64,000 nucleotides of DNA from Billgrantia zhangzhouensis (GTDB lineage Bacteria > Pseudomonadota > Gammaproteobacteria > Pseudomonadales > Halomonadaceae). The translations under genes were made by a program, and so were the position numbers. The stretch is from assembly GCF_021404465.1 (NCBI RefSeq), contig NZ_JABFTT010000006.1, positions 124,001 to 188,000 of the forward strand, in the 5' to 3' direction. The notes below the pieces were generated by a model, which ran no database searches, was not told the origin of the DNA, and saw nothing but the letters and a program-made list of their open reading frames with translations. Numbering within the stretch: the first letter of the stretch is position 1; every line of letters begins with the position of its first letter. Positions 18,820-29,671 of this stretch are shown one piece after another.

Positions 18820-19706
18820 GTGTCGTCTGACTTCTCGTCTACGGTGGATTCCGCCCCCGCTCCGCCGTCATCATCGACGCTGGTGCGGGCACGTTCGGCC
18901 AGGCGTGCCTCGAGATCGGCAAAGCTCAGCCCTGGCCTGTCGGACGCCTTCCCGGCGTGTGCTACGTCGGCCGTCCCGGCCGTCGCTTCGGCAAGCGTAT
19001 CCTCTGTGGCGATACGCTCATTCCCATCTTCGCTATCTTCGCCGTCTTCGTCTTCGAAGTCGTCACCGCCGTCACCGACGTCTTCCTCGCTTCCGCTCGA
19101 TGCCTCATCGGCCTGCGCCAGCAGAGTGCTGGGCGGCGGCGGCGCCTCATCCTCGAATATCGGCTCCGCCATCCCCTTCAGCTCATGCATGGGCGGCAGT
19201 TCGTCCAGCGTCTTGAGCCCGAAGTCGTCAAGGAACTGGCGAGTGGTGGCATAAACCGCCGGGCGGCCCGGTACGTCACGATGTCCGACCACCCGAATCC
19301 AGCCGCGTTCGGCCAGTGTGCGCATGATCGAACTGCTCACCGCTACCCCGCGCACCTCCTCGATGTCGCCGCGAGTCACCGGCTGGCGATAGGCAATCAA
19401 CGCCAGGGTTTCCAGCAAAGCCCGGGAGTAGCGCTGTGGACGCTCGTCCCACAAGCGCGACACCCAAGGCGAAAGACGTGGACGAATACGCAGTTGGTAG
19501 CCCGAAGCCGTCTCGATCAGCTCCATGGCACCACGGTCGTGGCGCGCCGCAACTTGCTCCAGCGCCTCACGCAGACTGCGCCGTTGCGGCCTCTCGTGGT
19601 CGTCGAACAACCCTTCGAGGCGCTCCAGCGACAGCGGCTCGGCGGCAGCAAGCAGGGCCGCCTCGAGGATCTCGTCGAGGCTGTCAGGCAGCTCCATGGC
19701 CGTCAT
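18816..19706 (-). CDS. scpB: Segregation and condensation protein B
   Basis: ScpB is the kleisin-interacting subunit of the SMC-ScpAB condensin. The 296-residue protein has tandem winged helices ([73 protein letters not shown]). After about residue 200 it has a long acidic tail (for example [20 protein letters not shown]) not needed for the fold. Start and stop overlap scpA and rluB respectively. A gene for SMC is not in the window. Confidence 0.93.
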   Translation of the reverse strand: MTAMELPDSLDEILEAALLAAAEPLSLERLEGLFDDHERPQRRSLREALEQVAARHDRGAMELIETASGYQLRIRPRLSPWVSRLWDERPQRYSRALLETLALIAYRQPVTRGDIEEVRGVAVSSSIMRTLAERGWIRVVGHRDVPGRPAVYATTRQFLDDFGLKTLDELPPMHELKGMAEPIFEDEAPPPPSTLLAQADEASSGSEEDVGDGGDDFEDEDGEDSEDGNERIATEDTLAEATAGTADVAHAGKASDRPGLSFADLEARLAERARTSVDDDGGAGAESTVDEKSDDT

Positions 19707-20650
19707 GCGGTATCGCCCTCCCCGGACATCCTCTCCTCTGCTTCGACCAAGGATTCTACGGCAAAAGGGCTCTCGACATCGGTACCGTCGTCGTAGACCT
19801 CCTCCTCGGCTTGCTCTCGCGGCGCCCGGGCACGCACATGGATCGGCGATAGCGGGGCGTTCTGCACGATTTCGATCATCGCCTCCTTGGCTAGTTCGAG
19901 AATGGCCATGAAGGTGACGATAACACCGGCGCGTCCCTCCTCCAGGGTGAACAGCGCCTCGAACGGCGTGTAGTGCTCGTGATTGAGCCGGTCCATGATC
20001 GCCAGCATGCGCTCGCGGGTCGATAGTACCTCGCGTCCCACCTGGTGGGCCTGGTTGAGTTCGGCACGGCGCAGGATGCCGGCCAGGGCCCCGAGCAACT
20101 CGTCGAGCTCCACGTCGGGGTGGATCACCCTTGCCTGCAACGGCGGCAGCGCCGCCCGCGCCGGAAACCAGTCGCGGCCCACCCGCGGCAGCTCGGCCAA
20201 CGCCTCGGCAGCGCTCTTGAGCTGCTCGTACTCCTGCAGGCGGCGGATCAGCTCGGCGCGCGGATCCTCCTCCTCGTCATCGCCCGCCTCCTTGGGCGGG
20301 CGCGGCAGCAGCGTACGCGACTTGATCTCGGCCAGCATCGCTGCCATCAGCAGATACTCGCCGGCCAGCTCGATCTCCATGGCCTTCATCAGCTCCACGT
20401 ATTCGATGTACTGGCGAGTGATGGCGGCCACGTCGATGGCCAGGATATCCAGGTTCTGGCGACGAATCAGATAAAGCAGCAGGTCGAGCGGCCCCTCGAA
20501 GGCTTCGAGAAAGATTCGCAGCGCTTCCGGCGGAATGTAGAGATCCTCGGGCAGCTCGGTGATCGGCTCGTCGAACAGACGCGCCAGTGCCTCCGTCTGC
20601 ACCGCGGCATCGGACGTCTCGTGCCGCTCCGGCGTGTCCATCTGGGGCAT
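19703..20650 (-). CDS. scpA: Segregation and condensation protein A
   Basis: ScpA is the kleisin that bridges SMC heads. The 315-residue version starting MPQMDT has the N-terminal kleisin block FEGPLDLLLYLIRRQNLDILAID near residue 60, KAMEIELAGEYLLMAAMLAEIKSR, and the C-terminal winged helix (VIVTFMAILELAKEAMIEIVQ) in pieces. The open frame extends to 20923, but the upstream part has no family character. A GTG at 20659 and an ATG at 20641 are other starts. It overlaps scpB by four bases. Confidence 0.92.
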   Translation of the reverse strand: MPQMDTPERHETSDAAVQTEALARLFDEPITELPEDLYIPPEALRIFLEAFEGPLDLLLYLIRRQNLDILAIDVAAITRQYIEYVELMKAMEIELAGEYLLMAAMLAEIKSRTLLPRPPKEAGDDEEEDPRAELIRRLQEYEQLKSAAEALAELPRVGRDWFPARAALPPLQARVIHPDVELDELLGALAGILRRAELNQAHQVGREVLSTRERMLAIMDRLNHEHYTPFEALFTLEEGRAGVIVTFMAILELAKEAMIEIVQNAPLSPIHVRARAPREQAEEEVYDDGTDVESPFAVESLVEAEERMSGEGDTA

Positions 20651-20726
20651 CTCGCTCACGCGGGGCCTGGCCTCCCGGCAGGGCTCGTCTGAAGGTCGAT
20701 CGCACAGTCTAGCAAGAGCGCAAGGG

Positions 20727-21317
20727 TCAGGGTAAGCCCGATTCAGCCTTCGTACCAGCGTCCATCGGGATCCCGCCGAGCGGCTCCACCGATGCCACCT
20801 CCCCGCGAATGCGGGCGCCGGCGACGCATTCCAGCCGCCTGGCCTCCAGGGAGCCCTCAACGCGCGCCTGCGATAGCAGCGTGATCTTGTCGCCGGCCTT
20901 GACCATGCCTGCCACTTGCCCATCTACGCTGACCTTATGGCCTTCCAGATACGACGATACCCTACCGCTCATCGTCACCATGACAGGATGGTCCTGGGCA
21001 ATGATGGCGCCTTCGATGCGACCCTTGACCACTACCGGTTCACGCGCAACCAGGTTGCCCGACACGTGCGTCGCCAAGCCGATACGGCTGCCTTCGGGAA
21101 AATGGGCGGTGGGCGACGTCTCGACACTTGCCGTCTCGACAACCTGCTCGCTCATTGGCTCGGCCGGAAGCGGATGCGCTCGGGCAGCCGCCACTTCCGG
21201 CGCCGCGCTCGGCGGCAGGTCCGCCGCCAGGCGTTGTTTCTTGCGCCGTCCGCCATCCCAGACGATCAGCGTCATGGTGGCCACGCCAAGAAAGATAAGC
21301 CATGTCTGAATGCCCAC
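20727..21317 (-). CDS. Membrane-anchored bactofilin-like protein
   Basis: The 196-residue protein begins at a GTG preceded by GGAGTAGGAAC spacing and has one N-terminal membrane helix, GIQTWLIFLGVATMTLIVWD, then a basic GGRRKKQR. The C-terminal part (about 100-185) is a bactofilin beta-helix (VSGNLVAREPVVVKGRIEG, VSVDGQVAGMVKAGDKI, ARVEGSLEARRLECVAGARIRGEV, each in short repeats). The membrane-helix/DG-RR pattern resembles the N-terminus of ZipA. It is divergent from a soluble bactofilin at 21471. Confidence 0.75.
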   Translation of the reverse strand: MGIQTWLIFLGVATMTLIVWDGGRRKKQRLAADLPPSAAPEVAAARAHPLPAEPMSEQVVETASVETSPTAHFPEGSRIGLATHVSGNLVAREPVVVKGRIEGAIIAQDHPVMVTMSGRVSSYLEGHKVSVDGQVAGMVKAGDKITLLSQARVEGSLEARRLECVAGARIRGEVASVEPLGGIPMDAGTKAESGLP

Positions 21318-21470
21318 GTTCCTACTCCATGTCCTCGTATCATTCCTTATAGGTGTCAGGTCTCGCGCACGGTGTCGAGAAAAGGCTGCTGGATACTGCA
21401 TAGCTCAACGCTTTGATATCACCACAAGCGAGCTAGGCTGCTTGGCTACTCGTCGATCTTGGAGGGCTGC

Positions 21471-22055
21471 ATGTTCCACAAGGCAAAGCATCGTCAACCG
21501 GAGGCAACGGCGACCAGCGTCGTCACCACCGATACCGACCGGACTCCGCTCCGCCAGGAGATGTCCGCGCCACGATCCAGCGTTTCGGTGATCGGCAGCC
21601 ACACTAGCGTACACGGGACCATCGATGCCGGTGAGGACCTGACCGTCGAAGGACACGTCGAGGGAACGATCACCTGCAAGCAGAATACCGTCACCCTGGG
21701 GGATGGGAGCCGTATTCTCGGCGATGTCTACGCCCATACCCTGCATGTTTCTGGTGAGGTCGAAGGTAACCTGGTGGCATCGCACCGGGCCACGATTCAC
21801 AAGAGCGCCAATGTCAGGGGAACGATCGTGACACCGTGCCTGATGCTCGAGGATGGCAGCGCTTTCCATGGCAATATCGACATGGATCCCGAGAATGCCC
21901 TTCTCAAGGAGGCTTTCGGAGAGCTTGCCGCCAGCAGACAAGCCCCCTCCTTCTCGCCGTTCGAGGATGGCGACACCGAGAAGGATGGCTCCGGCGAGCC
22001 CTTCACCGAACCTAGGCAAGATAGCGAGCCCCGGCAGGCGGAAGATTCGACCTGA
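21471..22055 (+). CDS. Bactofilin (polymer-forming cytoskeletal protein)
   Basis: Bactofilins self-assemble into filaments that position cell-wall or polar machinery. The 194-residue protein starts at an ATG preceded by GGAGGG. A disordered N-terminus is followed by the DUF583 beta-helix from about residue 40: SVIGSHTSVHGTIDAGEDL, VEGHVEGTITCKQNTVTLG, VYAHTLHVSGEVEGNLVAS and ANVRGTIVTPCLMLEDG. The tail is charged. It is divergent from the membrane-anchored bactofilin and ends 10 bases from radD. Confidence 0.9.
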   Translation: MFHKAKHRQPEATATSVVTTDTDRTPLRQEMSAPRSSVSVIGSHTSVHGTIDAGEDLTVEGHVEGTITCKQNTVTLGDGSRILGDVYAHTLHVSGEVEGNLVASHRATIHKSANVRGTIVTPCLMLEDGSAFHGNIDMDPENALLKEAFGELAASRQAPSFSPFEDGDTEKDGSGEPFTEPRQDSEPRQAEDST

Positions 22056-22065
22056 CCCGATTCGC

Positions 22066-23841
22066 CTACTCCGCCGTCTCGGCCTTGCGAAAGCGGCCGG
22101 TGTAGTCGAAGAGTTTCTCGCGCACCTGCCAGTGGCGCCCCACCTTGCGCCCCACGACGAAGTCGGGGTGGCGCAGACGCCGACGCTCGGCGATGACTTC
22201 CTCCGCGCTCATTGGCTGCCAGCGCGCTCCCGGTGCGCGCAGGTGGTCGCGTAGGAACACGGCACCGAAGGCGGCACGCTGGGCGGGGGTTTCCAGGGCA
22301 AACCACTCACTCAGGCTCGCCCCATCCTCGTCATGATAGGTGACCTTGAGCCGTGGCAGCCCACGCCCATTGACGGTGGCTTCGAGCTGCATGCCGGCTA
22401 CCCGCAGCACGCGGGCATCTCTGAGGCGCAGCGCCTCCTTGAGCTTGTCGTCGGCATCGACCAGCAGGGTTTGGCAGCCGTGGCAGCGCCGCGCGGCGAT
22501 ATCGTTCTCGGCGCCGCAGTCGCCACACACCTTGAAGCGAAAGCGAAAATCGCACTGGCCGCGCTTGCCCGATTCGTCCTCGACCAGCCCCTGACAGCGG
22601 CGGCCGAAGTGTTCGATGACGATCTCGCCCTCCTTGCGACCCCAGAACAGGTTGGCGTGGCCGCAGGCGGGGCACTCGACCTGTACCGGCTCGGTGTCCG
22701 AGGCCGGGCGCGGGCTGCCCACTTCCGGCGCGTAGAGGTCCCAGGGATTGCCGGCGTAGTCGAGGATCAGGCAGTCGCCCTTGCCCGGGGCCAGGCGCAG
22801 GCCGCGACCGACGATCTGCTGGTAGAGACTCACCGACTCGGTAGGCCGCAAAATGGCGATCAGATCGACATGAGGCGCGTCGAAGCCGGTGGTGAGCACC
22901 GCCACGTTGACCAGGTACTTGAGTTCGCAGGCCTTGAAGGCGGCAATGATGCGTTCTCGCTCGCGCGATGGCGTCTCGCCGGTGATCAGCGCCGCCTCGG
23001 CGGCCGGCAGGTAGCCGAGCACCTCCTCGGCATGAGCCACGGTGGCAGCGAACAGCATCACACCACGACGCTTGGCGGCGCGCTCGACGATCTCGGCGAC
23101 GATGCCCGGCGTGGCGCGGTTGCCCGCCGTCACCCGGTTGAGTTCCTCTTCCCGGAACAGGCCGTTCGCGCTTGGCGCCAGCGCCGAGAAATCGTAGCGT
23201 TCGACCGCCGCATCGATACGTCTCGGCGGCGCAAGGTAACCCTGCTTGACCATCAGCCGCAGCGGCTGCTCGAACACGCAATCGCGAAAGAAGCAATCCT
23301 CGTCACCGCGCACCATACCGTGATGATGGCGATGGTAGATGAAGCCCTGCCCCAGGCGATAAGGCGTGGCGGTCAGCCCCAGCACCTTCAGCCGGGGATT
23401 GGCCCGGCGCAGGCGTTCGATCACACGACGGTAGCTGGCATCCTTGTCCGGCGAGACCCGGTGGCATTCATCGATCACCAACAAGGTGAATTGGCCCTGT
23501 TCCTGAGCGGACGCATCGAAGTACTCGATGTTGCGCACCACCGACTGTACCGAGCCGAACACCACTTGACGGGCACTCTCCTTGCGCCCCAGCCCGGCGC
23601 TGAAGATATCCGCCTCGAGCCCATAGGCCAGGAACTTGGCATGGTTCTGCTCCACCAGCTCGCGCACATGGGCCAGCACCAGTACCCGCCCGCGAGCAAG
23701 TCGCGCCAACTCGGCGATCACCAGCGACTTGCCGCTGCCGGTGGGCAACACCACCACCGCCGGCTCGTCGGAGTTGCGAAAGTGTGTTACGACGCGGTGC
23801 ACGGCCTCGTGCTGGTAGGGCCGCAGCGATGGCGCGGTCAC
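22066..23841 (-). CDS. radD: DEAD/DEAH-box helicase RadD (YejH)
   Basis: RadD is a superfamily 2 ATPase linked to recombination and interstrand repair. The 591-residue protein has Q-type start [13 protein letters not shown], Walker [13 protein letters not shown], Walker [19 protein letters not shown], and helicase C motifs ([35 protein letters not shown] in parts). The C-terminal zinc-binding cysteines are present as [14 protein letters not shown] and [20 protein letters not shown]. It uses GTG, one base overlapping the stop of the enoyl-CoA hydratase gene. Confidence 0.9.
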   Translation of the reverse strand: MTAPSLRPYQHEAVHRVVTHFRNSDEPAVVVLPTGSGKSLVIAELARLARGRVLVLAHVRELVEQNHAKFLAYGLEADIFSAGLGRKESARQVVFGSVQSVVRNIEYFDASAQEQGQFTLLVIDECHRVSPDKDASYRRVIERLRRANPRLKVLGLTATPYRLGQGFIYHRHHHGMVRGDEDCFFRDCVFEQPLRLMVKQGYLAPPRRIDAAVERYDFSALAPSANGLFREEELNRVTAGNRATPGIVAEIVERAAKRRGVMLFAATVAHAEEVLGYLPAAEAALITGETPSRERERIIAAFKACELKYLVNVAVLTTGFDAPHVDLIAILRPTESVSLYQQIVGRGLRLAPGKGDCLILDYAGNPWDLYAPEVGSPRPASDTEPVQVECPACGHANLFWGRKEGEIVIEHFGRRCQGLVEDESGKRGQCDFRFRFKVCGDCGAENDIAARRCHGCQTLLVDADDKLKEALRLRDARVLRVAGMQLEATVNGRGLPRLKVTYHDEDGASLSEWFALETPAQRAAFGAVFLRDHLRAPGARWQPMSAEEVIAERRRLRHPDFVVGRKVGRHWQVREKLFDYTGRFRKAETAE

Positions 23842-24641
23842 TACGAACCCTTGAAGCGCGGCTCACGACCGGCCATCCGGGCCGCCACCGCTTCCAGTTG
23901 TTCCTCGCCGCCGAGCAGGCCGCGCTGCAGACTGGCCTCCAGCGCCAGGCGCTCGCGCTCGGACATGCCGGCCGAGCGGGCGAAGAGTTCACGCGCCGCA
24001 GCCACTGCCTTGGGCGAGCGGGCCGCCACCGACGTGGCGATATCGCGTGCGATACGATGGGGGTCGTCGGCCAGACGAGTGGCCAGGCCGAGCGAAACGG
24101 CTTCGCGACCGTCCACTTTGCGCCCGGTCCAGGCCAGCTCGCGCAACACGTCGCTGCGAATACTCTCTCCTGTCACGCTGATGCCCATGTCGGGAATGAT
24201 GCCCCAGACGATCTCCAGCAACGCCAACCGGGCCTCGGGATGTACGACACGAACATCAGCGCCCAGGGCGATCTGCAACCCACCGCCATAGACATGCCCA
24301 TGCAAGGCGGCAATCACCGGTACGCCGGCGTCGCGCCAACCCAGCGCCAGGCGCTGCACCGGGTTGATGCCCTGCTCGTCGGGAGCCAGCAGCGAGGGCA
24401 GCCGCTCCGGGCGGGACATGATCGCGGCCATGTCGAGTCCAGCACAGAAACTCTCTCCCTCACCTTCGAGCACCACGGCACGCAGCCCTTCGAGTTCGCA
24501 CAGGTGCTGCTGTGCCGCCAGCAGCGCGTCGATCATTGCCCAGTCGAGACCATTGTGCTCGCGCGGCCGTGCCAGGGTAACCTCGGCGACGTGGTCTTGA
24601 AACGCCAGTGTCACCCGTTCATGGAAAACTTGTCGTGTCAT
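23841..24641 (-). CDS. Enoyl-CoA hydratase/isomerase family protein
   Basis: This is a 266-residue crotonase-fold protein, probably acting on an acyl-CoA. The oxyanion-hole segments are visible as [13 protein letters not shown] near residue 60 and [20 protein letters not shown] near residue 105, followed by [13 protein letters not shown]. The family catalytic Glu pair is only partly recognisable, and the specific substrate is unknown. ATG 24641 with AGCAGG upstream is preferred over a longer frame. It precedes radD, an apparently unrelated partner. Confidence 0.82.
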   Translation of the reverse strand: MTRQVFHERVTLAFQDHVAEVTLARPREHNGLDWAMIDALLAAQQHLCELEGLRAVVLEGEGESFCAGLDMAAIMSRPERLPSLLAPDEQGINPVQRLALGWRDAGVPVIAALHGHVYGGGLQIALGADVRVVHPEARLALLEIVWGIIPDMGISVTGESIRSDVLRELAWTGRKVDGREAVSLGLATRLADDPHRIARDIATSVAARSPKAVAAARELFARSAGMSERERLALEASLQRGLLGGEEQLEAVAARMAGREPRFKGS

Positions 24642-24965
24642 GCCTGCTGCCTCGTGTCGTCCACCCAGGCAGTCTGGCGCGACGGCTACAGTTGTCAAAC
24701 ATTCGTTTCAATTTCCTTCAATGGTTGTTCGCCGGTTCGTCTATAGTAAAGATTCAGTGCTGTGTCGGACGAGGCCACGAGAGGGCATAGGTGATGCATG
24801 TGGCTTACGTCATACCAGTGGATGGAATCACTGCTTCATCAGACCTAGACGTCGCGAAACTTGATGAAGGTCATGCAAACCGGGGGTATTTCTAGAGCAC
24901 CATGTCAACCGCAGGATTTGCGGTGGGAGTGACTGTTGCTCGACCTTCGACAAGAGGACACTGCC
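24642..24965. other. Intergenic region without a recognised gene
   Basis: I see no convincing ORF or RNA here. It is less GC-rich than its surroundings, contains a TATAGT box near 24742 and a short hairpin (ACCGCA / TGCGGT, 24908-24924), and probably holds the promoter of the gene at 24966. Confidence 0.4.
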
Positions 24966-25460
24966 ATGCCAGAAAGACCAACCACGAACGCTAGGCTCGC
25001 CCTGGTACTGGATGAGTTCTTGACACTCGCAGAGGCACACGAGCGCGCCGAGGTGGCACGCTACCGACGCCTCGCCTTCAGTTTCCTACCCTTCGATACC
25101 GCCGTGAGCCGCTTGATGGCCTCGCTGGGTATCCAGTGCGAAATGCGCGTCGAGGAACTGCGCCGCCTCTCGCGCCAACTGGACCTATCGGAACCCCATG
25201 CGATTCAGCCTTCTCAGGCCACCGTGCCTCCTCCCTTCTTCATCGATACGCCTTTCCTGGCCTTCGAGACCTTGACCCAGGCGGTGAACGATGCCGAAAC
25301 CTCGCTGCGCTTCCACAAGCATCTGCGTGAAGCCAGTACCGTTCCGGCTCTCTATCCCGCCCTGACCTCGGTAATCAAGCAGAAACAGGCGGAACAGGCC
25401 GTGCTGGAGGGGTTTCTCGCCTCCCGTAACGAGTTTGCTCAGATGGAACAGCGCGCCTGA
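24966..25460 (+). CDS. Conserved-looking helical protein, possibly ferritin-like fold
   Basis: I do not recognise this 164-residue protein as a named family. It is almost wholly alpha-helical, with the first half (AEAHERAEVARYRRLAFSF, LMASLGIQCEMRVEELRRL) resembling the E-x6-Y pattern of rubrerythrin/ferritin-like four-helix bundles, and the second half (FLAFETLTQAVNDAETSLRF, KQAEQAVLEGFLASRNEF) giving two more helices. Metal-binding ability is unproven because the ExxH pairs are incomplete. AGAGGA lies 8 bases before ATG 24966. A hairpin terminator follows. Confidence 0.5.
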   Translation: MPERPTTNARLALVLDEFLTLAEAHERAEVARYRRLAFSFLPFDTAVSRLMASLGIQCEMRVEELRRLSRQLDLSEPHAIQPSQATVPPPFFIDTPFLAFETLTQAVNDAETSLRFHKHLREASTVPALYPALTSVIKQKQAEQAVLEGFLASRNEFAQMEQRA

Positions 25461-25526
25461 GGCTAGGCAGCGCCTGTCGGATTCACAGCATCACGGCTGG
25501 GACGAGCCAGAACAGCGTGGAACGAA

Positions 25527-25547
25527 GAGGCGGCCCGGGGCCGCCTC
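25527..25547. terminator. Hairpin terminator between the ferritin-like gene and purL
   Basis: A 9-bp perfect stem (GAGGCGGCC / GGCCGCCTC) with a CGG loop is followed on the plus strand by ATTCATTTT. It lies between convergent genes and probably serves both. Confidence 0.75.
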
Positions 25548-25569
25548 ATTCATTTTGCCGGGAGCGAAC

Positions 25570-28500
25570 TCAGCCCAGCCATACGCGAGCGTTGCGGAAC
25601 AGACGCATCCAGGCCCCGTCGCGGGTCCATTCCGCGGGGCGCCAGGAATTGGTTACCGCCCGCACCACGCGCTCGGGATGCGGCATCATGATGGTGACAC
25701 GACCGTCCGGAGTGGTCAGGCCGGTGATGCCGGAAGGCGAACCGTTGGGGTTGGCCGGGTAATGGGTGGTCACTTGGCCGTAGTTGTCGATATAGCGCAG
25801 GGCGACCTGCGCACTGCCCTGCATGCTGCGCAGATGAGCGCTGTTGCGGAACTCGGCGCGCCCCTCGCCATGGGCCACGGCGATAGGCAGCCTCGAGCCC
25901 TCCATGCCAGCCAGCAGAATCGATGGGCTCTGCTCCACCTGCACCATGGCCACCCGCGCCTCGAACTGCTCGGACTCGTTGCGCACGAAGCGCGGCCAGT
26001 TCTCGGCGCCGGGAATCAACTCCTTCAACTGGGCAAGCATCTGGCAGCCGTTGCACACGCCGAGGCCGAAGCTGTCGTCGCGCTCGAAGAACGCCGCGAA
26101 CTGCTCCCGTGCGCGCGGGTTGAACAACACCGACTTGGCCCAGCCGCCACCGGCACCCAGCACGTCGCCGTAGGAGAAGCCGCCGCAGGCGACCAACCCC
26201 TTGAACGCTTCGAGGGAGACCCGCCCTTCAAGGATATCGCTCATGTGCACGTCCACCGCCTCGAAGCCGGCATGGTCGAAGGCCCAAGCCATCTCCAGGT
26301 GGCCGTTGACGCCCTGTTCACGCAGGATGGCCACCGCCGGGCGCGCCGTGTTGACGAAGGGGGCCGCAACGTCCTCGTCGACCTCGAAGGTAGCACTGAC
26401 CGAGAGGCCCGGGTCGCGGCCATCGAGCAGGCCGTCGAACTCGTTCTTGGCGCAGTCGGGGTTATCGCGCAGCGCCTGCATGCGATAGCTGGTCTCGGCC
26501 CAGGTACGCTGGGCCAGCAGCCGGGTGGTCTCGAGCAGCGGCTCCTCGAACAGGGTCACGCGCACTTGGTCATCGTAGCGTGGCCGGGCAATGACACCGC
26601 AGGTCTCGATACCGGCGGCGGCAAACTGGGCCAGCACTTCCTCGGTATGTTGCCGATTGACCTGGATCACTGCGCCAAGCTCCTCGGCAAACAGCGCATC
26701 CACCGCCTGGGTCGGCTCATCGATCAGCCAGTCGAGCTTGATCTCGAGACCGGCATGGGCAGCAAAGGCCATCTCCAGCAACGTGACCAGCAGGCCGCCG
26801 TCGCTGCGGTCGTGATAGGCCAGCAGCTTGCCATCGGCGTTGAGCCCCTGGATCACGGCGAAGAAGGCCTTGAGGTCGTCAGGGTCGTCGAGGTCGGGGC
26901 ACTCGTCGCCGAGCTGACCGTAGACCTGCGCCAGCGCAGAGCCGCCCAGGCGGTTCTTGCCACCGCCCAGGTCGATCAGGATCAGGTCTGACTCGTCCTG
27001 GTCGAGGTTGATCTGCGGCGTGAGGGTCTTCAGCGCATCGGTGACCGGGGCGAAGCCGGTGACCACCAGCGACAGCGGCGCGGTGATGCTCTTTTCCTCA
27101 GCCTCGTCACCCTCCCCGGCCTGCCAGGCGGTGCGCATGGACATGGAGTCCTTGCCCACCGGAATGGCGATGCCGAGCTTCGGGCAGAGTTCCATGCCCA
27201 CGGCGTGAACGGCATCGTACAGCGCCTGGTTCTCGCCGACATGATCCGCGGCGCTCATCCAGTTGGCGGAGAGCTTGATGTCGCCGAGCTTAGCGATGGG
27301 CGCTGCCGCCAGGTTGGTAATGGTCTCGGCCACTGCCAGCCGGGCGCTCGCGGCCGGGTCGATCAATGCCACCGGCGGGCGCTCGCCCATGGCCATCGCC
27401 TCACCGGCATGGGTATCGAAGCTTGCGGTGGTCACGGCAACGTCGGCCACCGGCACCTGCCACGGACCGACCATCTGGTCGCGGGCCACCATGCCGGTGA
27501 TGGAGCGGTCGCCGATGGTGATCAGGAAGCTCTTCGAGGCCACCGTAGGCAGGCGCAGCACACGCTCCATCGCCTCGCGCAGATCGAGGTTGTCGAGCAT
27601 TACGCCGGGCAGCTCCAGCGACTCGCGCTGGAACTCGCGCTGCATCTTGGGCGGCTTGCCGAACAGCACGCTCATCGGTAGGTCGACCGGTTTCGTCGTG
27701 AAATGGCCGTCGCGCACTTCGAGATGATGCGACTCGACGGCCTCGCCCACCACCGCGTAGGGGCAACGTTCACGCTCGCACAGCGCATCGAAGGTATCGA
27801 GATCCTCCGGCGCCACCGCCAGCACGTAGCGCTCCTGGGCCTCGTTGCACCAGATCTCCAGCGGGCTCATGCCGGGCTCGGCGTTGGGCACCGCACGCAG
27901 CTCGAAGCGGCCACCGCGCTCGCCGTCCTTGACCAGCTCAGGCAGGGCGTTGGAGAGACCGCCGGCGCCGACATCATGGATGAAGCGGATGGGGTTGGCC
28001 TCGCCCAACGCCCAGCAGCGGTCGATCACCTCTTGGGCACGCCGCTCGATCTCGGCGTTCTCGCGCTGCACCGAGGCGAAGTCGAGGTCGGCGCTGGAGG
28101 CACCGGAGGCCATCGACGAGGCCGCACCGCCGCCCAGGCCGATCAGCATGGCGGGCCCGCCCATCACGATCAGCTTGCCGCCCACCGGGATCTCGCCCTT
28201 CTGGACGTGGCCCTCGCGGATGTTGCCGTAGCCGCCGGCGATCATGATCGGCTTGTGGTAGCCGCGACGCTCGATGCCGCCGGCTCCCAGGGTGTCCTGT
28301 TCGTAGGTACGGAAGTAGCCAGTCAGGTTGGGACGACCGAACTCATTGTTGAACGAGGCCCCACCGATCGGTCCTTCGAGCATGATCGAAAGCGCCGACT
28401 GCATGCGCTCGGGCTTGCCGTAATCGAACGCCTCCCAGGGCTGAACGAACTCGGGAATACGCAGGTTGGAAACGGTAAAGCCGGTCAGGCCCGCCTTGGG

Positions 28501-29517
28501 CTTGCCGCCGATACCCGTCGCCCCTTCGTCGCGGATCTCGCCGCCGGCGCCCGTGGCCGCACCCGGGAAGGGGGCAATGGCAGTGGGATGGTTGTGGGTC
28601 TCCACCTTCATCAGGATATGGATCGGCTCGCGATGCGCGGCGTACACCGCGCGCTCCGCAGCCTTGCCGGTCAGCGGCGCGGCGAAGAAACGACCTGCCT
28701 CGGTGCCCTTGATCACGGCAGCGTTGTCGCTGTAGGCCGAAAGGATGTCCGCGGGCGAGGCCTGGTAAGTGTTCTTGATCATCTTGAACAGCGAGTGGCT
28801 CTGCGCCTCGCCGTCGATTATCCAGTCGGCGTTGAAGATCTTGTGCCGACAGTGCTCGGAGTTGGCCTGGGCGAACATCATCAGCTCGACGTCGGTAGGG
28901 TTGCGCTGAAGTTCGCGGAACGCCCCGACCAGATAGTCGATCTCGTCCTCGGCCAGCGCCAGGCCCAGCGCGACGTTGGCCTCCTCCAGCGCTGCGCGAC
29001 CGCCTTCCAGGATATCCACCCGCCCCAGCGGAGCCGGCTCGTGATGGGCAAACAGCCGAGCGGCATCGGAGGCGTCGGTCAGTACGCTCTCGGTCATGCG
29101 GTCGTGGAGGATCTCGACCATTGCGGTGAAAGCCGCCTCGGACATCGGCGCCTTGAGCGCCACCCGATAGGCGATGCCGCGCTCGAGTCGGCGTACCCGG
29201 GCCAGACCACAGTTGTGGGCAATGTCAGTGGCCTTGGACGACCATGGCGACTGGGTGCCGATTCGCGGCACCACCAGGAACAACTGGCCTTCGGCATGGT
29301 CCGCATCCTGGGAGTCATCGCCCGCGCTCCTGCTGCCGTAGTCGAGCAGTCGGCCGAGGAGAGCCCGTTCATCGTCGGACAGTTGATCGTCGTGATCCAC
29401 GAAATGCACGTAATTGGCGTGCAGGGACTCGACCTCGGGAACCCGTGCGCGCAGGGCAGCCAGCAGCTTGTCGTGACGGAAAGCGGAAAGGGCAGGCGCG
29501 CCTCGAAGTTCGAGCAT
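25570..29517 (-). CDS. purL: Phosphoribosylformylglycinamidine synthase (large single-chain form)
   Basis: PurL makes FGAM from FGAR, glutamine and ATP. The 1315-residue chain is the proteobacterial fused form: an N-terminal domain ([17 protein letters not shown]), two AIR-synthase-like ATP domains ([20 protein letters not shown] near residue 290; [20 protein letters not shown]), and a C-terminal class I amidotransferase with Cys in [12 protein letters not shown], His in [11 protein letters not shown] and MMPHPERVV at the end. ATG 29517 with AGAGG upstream is preferred to a TTG at 29538. It is divergent from mltF, as in E. coli. Confidence 0.97.
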   Translation of the reverse strand: MLELRGAPALSAFRHDKLLAALRARVPEVESLHANYVHFVDHDDQLSDDERALLGRLLDYGSRSAGDDSQDADHAEGQLFLVVPRIGTQSPWSSKATDIAHNCGLARVRRLERGIAYRVALKAPMSEAAFTAMVEILHDRMTESVLTDASDAARLFAHHEPAPLGRVDILEGGRAALEEANVALGLALAEDEIDYLVGAFRELQRNPTDVELMMFAQANSEHCRHKIFNADWIIDGEAQSHSLFKMIKNTYQASPADILSAYSDNAAVIKGTEAGRFFAAPLTGKAAERAVYAAHREPIHILMKVETHNHPTAIAPFPGAATGAGGEIRDEGATGIGGKPKAGLTGFTVSNLRIPEFVQPWEAFDYGKPERMQSALSIMLEGPIGGASFNNEFGRPNLTGYFRTYEQDTLGAGGIERRGYHKPIMIAGGYGNIREGHVQKGEIPVGGKLIVMGGPAMLIGLGGGAASSMASGASSADLDFASVQRENAEIERRAQEVIDRCWALGEANPIRFIHDVGAGGLSNALPELVKDGERGGRFELRAVPNAEPGMSPLEIWCNEAQERYVLAVAPEDLDTFDALCERERCPYAVVGEAVESHHLEVRDGHFTTKPVDLPMSVLFGKPPKMQREFQRESLELPGVMLDNLDLREAMERVLRLPTVASKSFLITIGDRSITGMVARDQMVGPWQVPVADVAVTTASFDTHAGEAMAMGERPPVALIDPAASARLAVAETITNLAAAPIAKLGDIKLSANWMSAADHVGENQALYDAVHAVGMELCPKLGIAIPVGKDSMSMRTAWQAGEGDEAEEKSITAPLSLVVTGFAPVTDALKTLTPQINLDQDESDLILIDLGGGKNRLGGSALAQVYGQLGDECPDLDDPDDLKAFFAVIQGLNADGKLLAYHDRSDGGLLVTLLEMAFAAHAGLEIKLDWLIDEPTQAVDALFAEELGAVIQVNRQHTEEVLAQFAAAGIETCGVIARPRYDDQVRVTLFEEPLLETTRLLAQRTWAETSYRMQALRDNPDCAKNEFDGLLDGRDPGLSVSATFEVDEDVAAPFVNTARPAVAILREQGVNGHLEMAWAFDHAGFEAVDVHMSDILEGRVSLEAFKGLVACGGFSYGDVLGAGGGWAKSVLFNPRAREQFAAFFERDDSFGLGVCNGCQMLAQLKELIPGAENWPRFVRNESEQFEARVAMVQVEQSPSILLAGMEGSRLPIAVAHGEGRAEFRNSAHLRSMQGSAQVALRYIDNYGQVTTHYPANPNGSPSGITGLTTPDGRVTIMMPHPERVVRAVTNSWRPAEWTRDGAWMRLFRNARVWLG

Positions 29518-29671
29518 GTCTTGAAGCCTCTGAAGCAAGCGGAGGAAGGGGCCGCAAGGCGGCGCAGAAAGGCGCTATGATACTGGAAAGCAGTGGGCAT
29601 ACGAAATGCAGCGGGTGACAGCCGCGGCTCGTGCCGTTATGGTGAAGCTCTCATCGCCGATCGTCACCTGA

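Noticed and set aside
22333..24291. Plus-strand open frame of 652 codons opposite radD
   Set aside because: It lies antisense to radD and the hydratase gene, both with clear family motifs. Long shadow frames are common at this GC content.
27703..29580. Plus-strand open frame of 625 codons opposite purL
   Set aside because: It is fully antisense to purL, has His/Gly-rich low-complexity composition and no recognisable domain.
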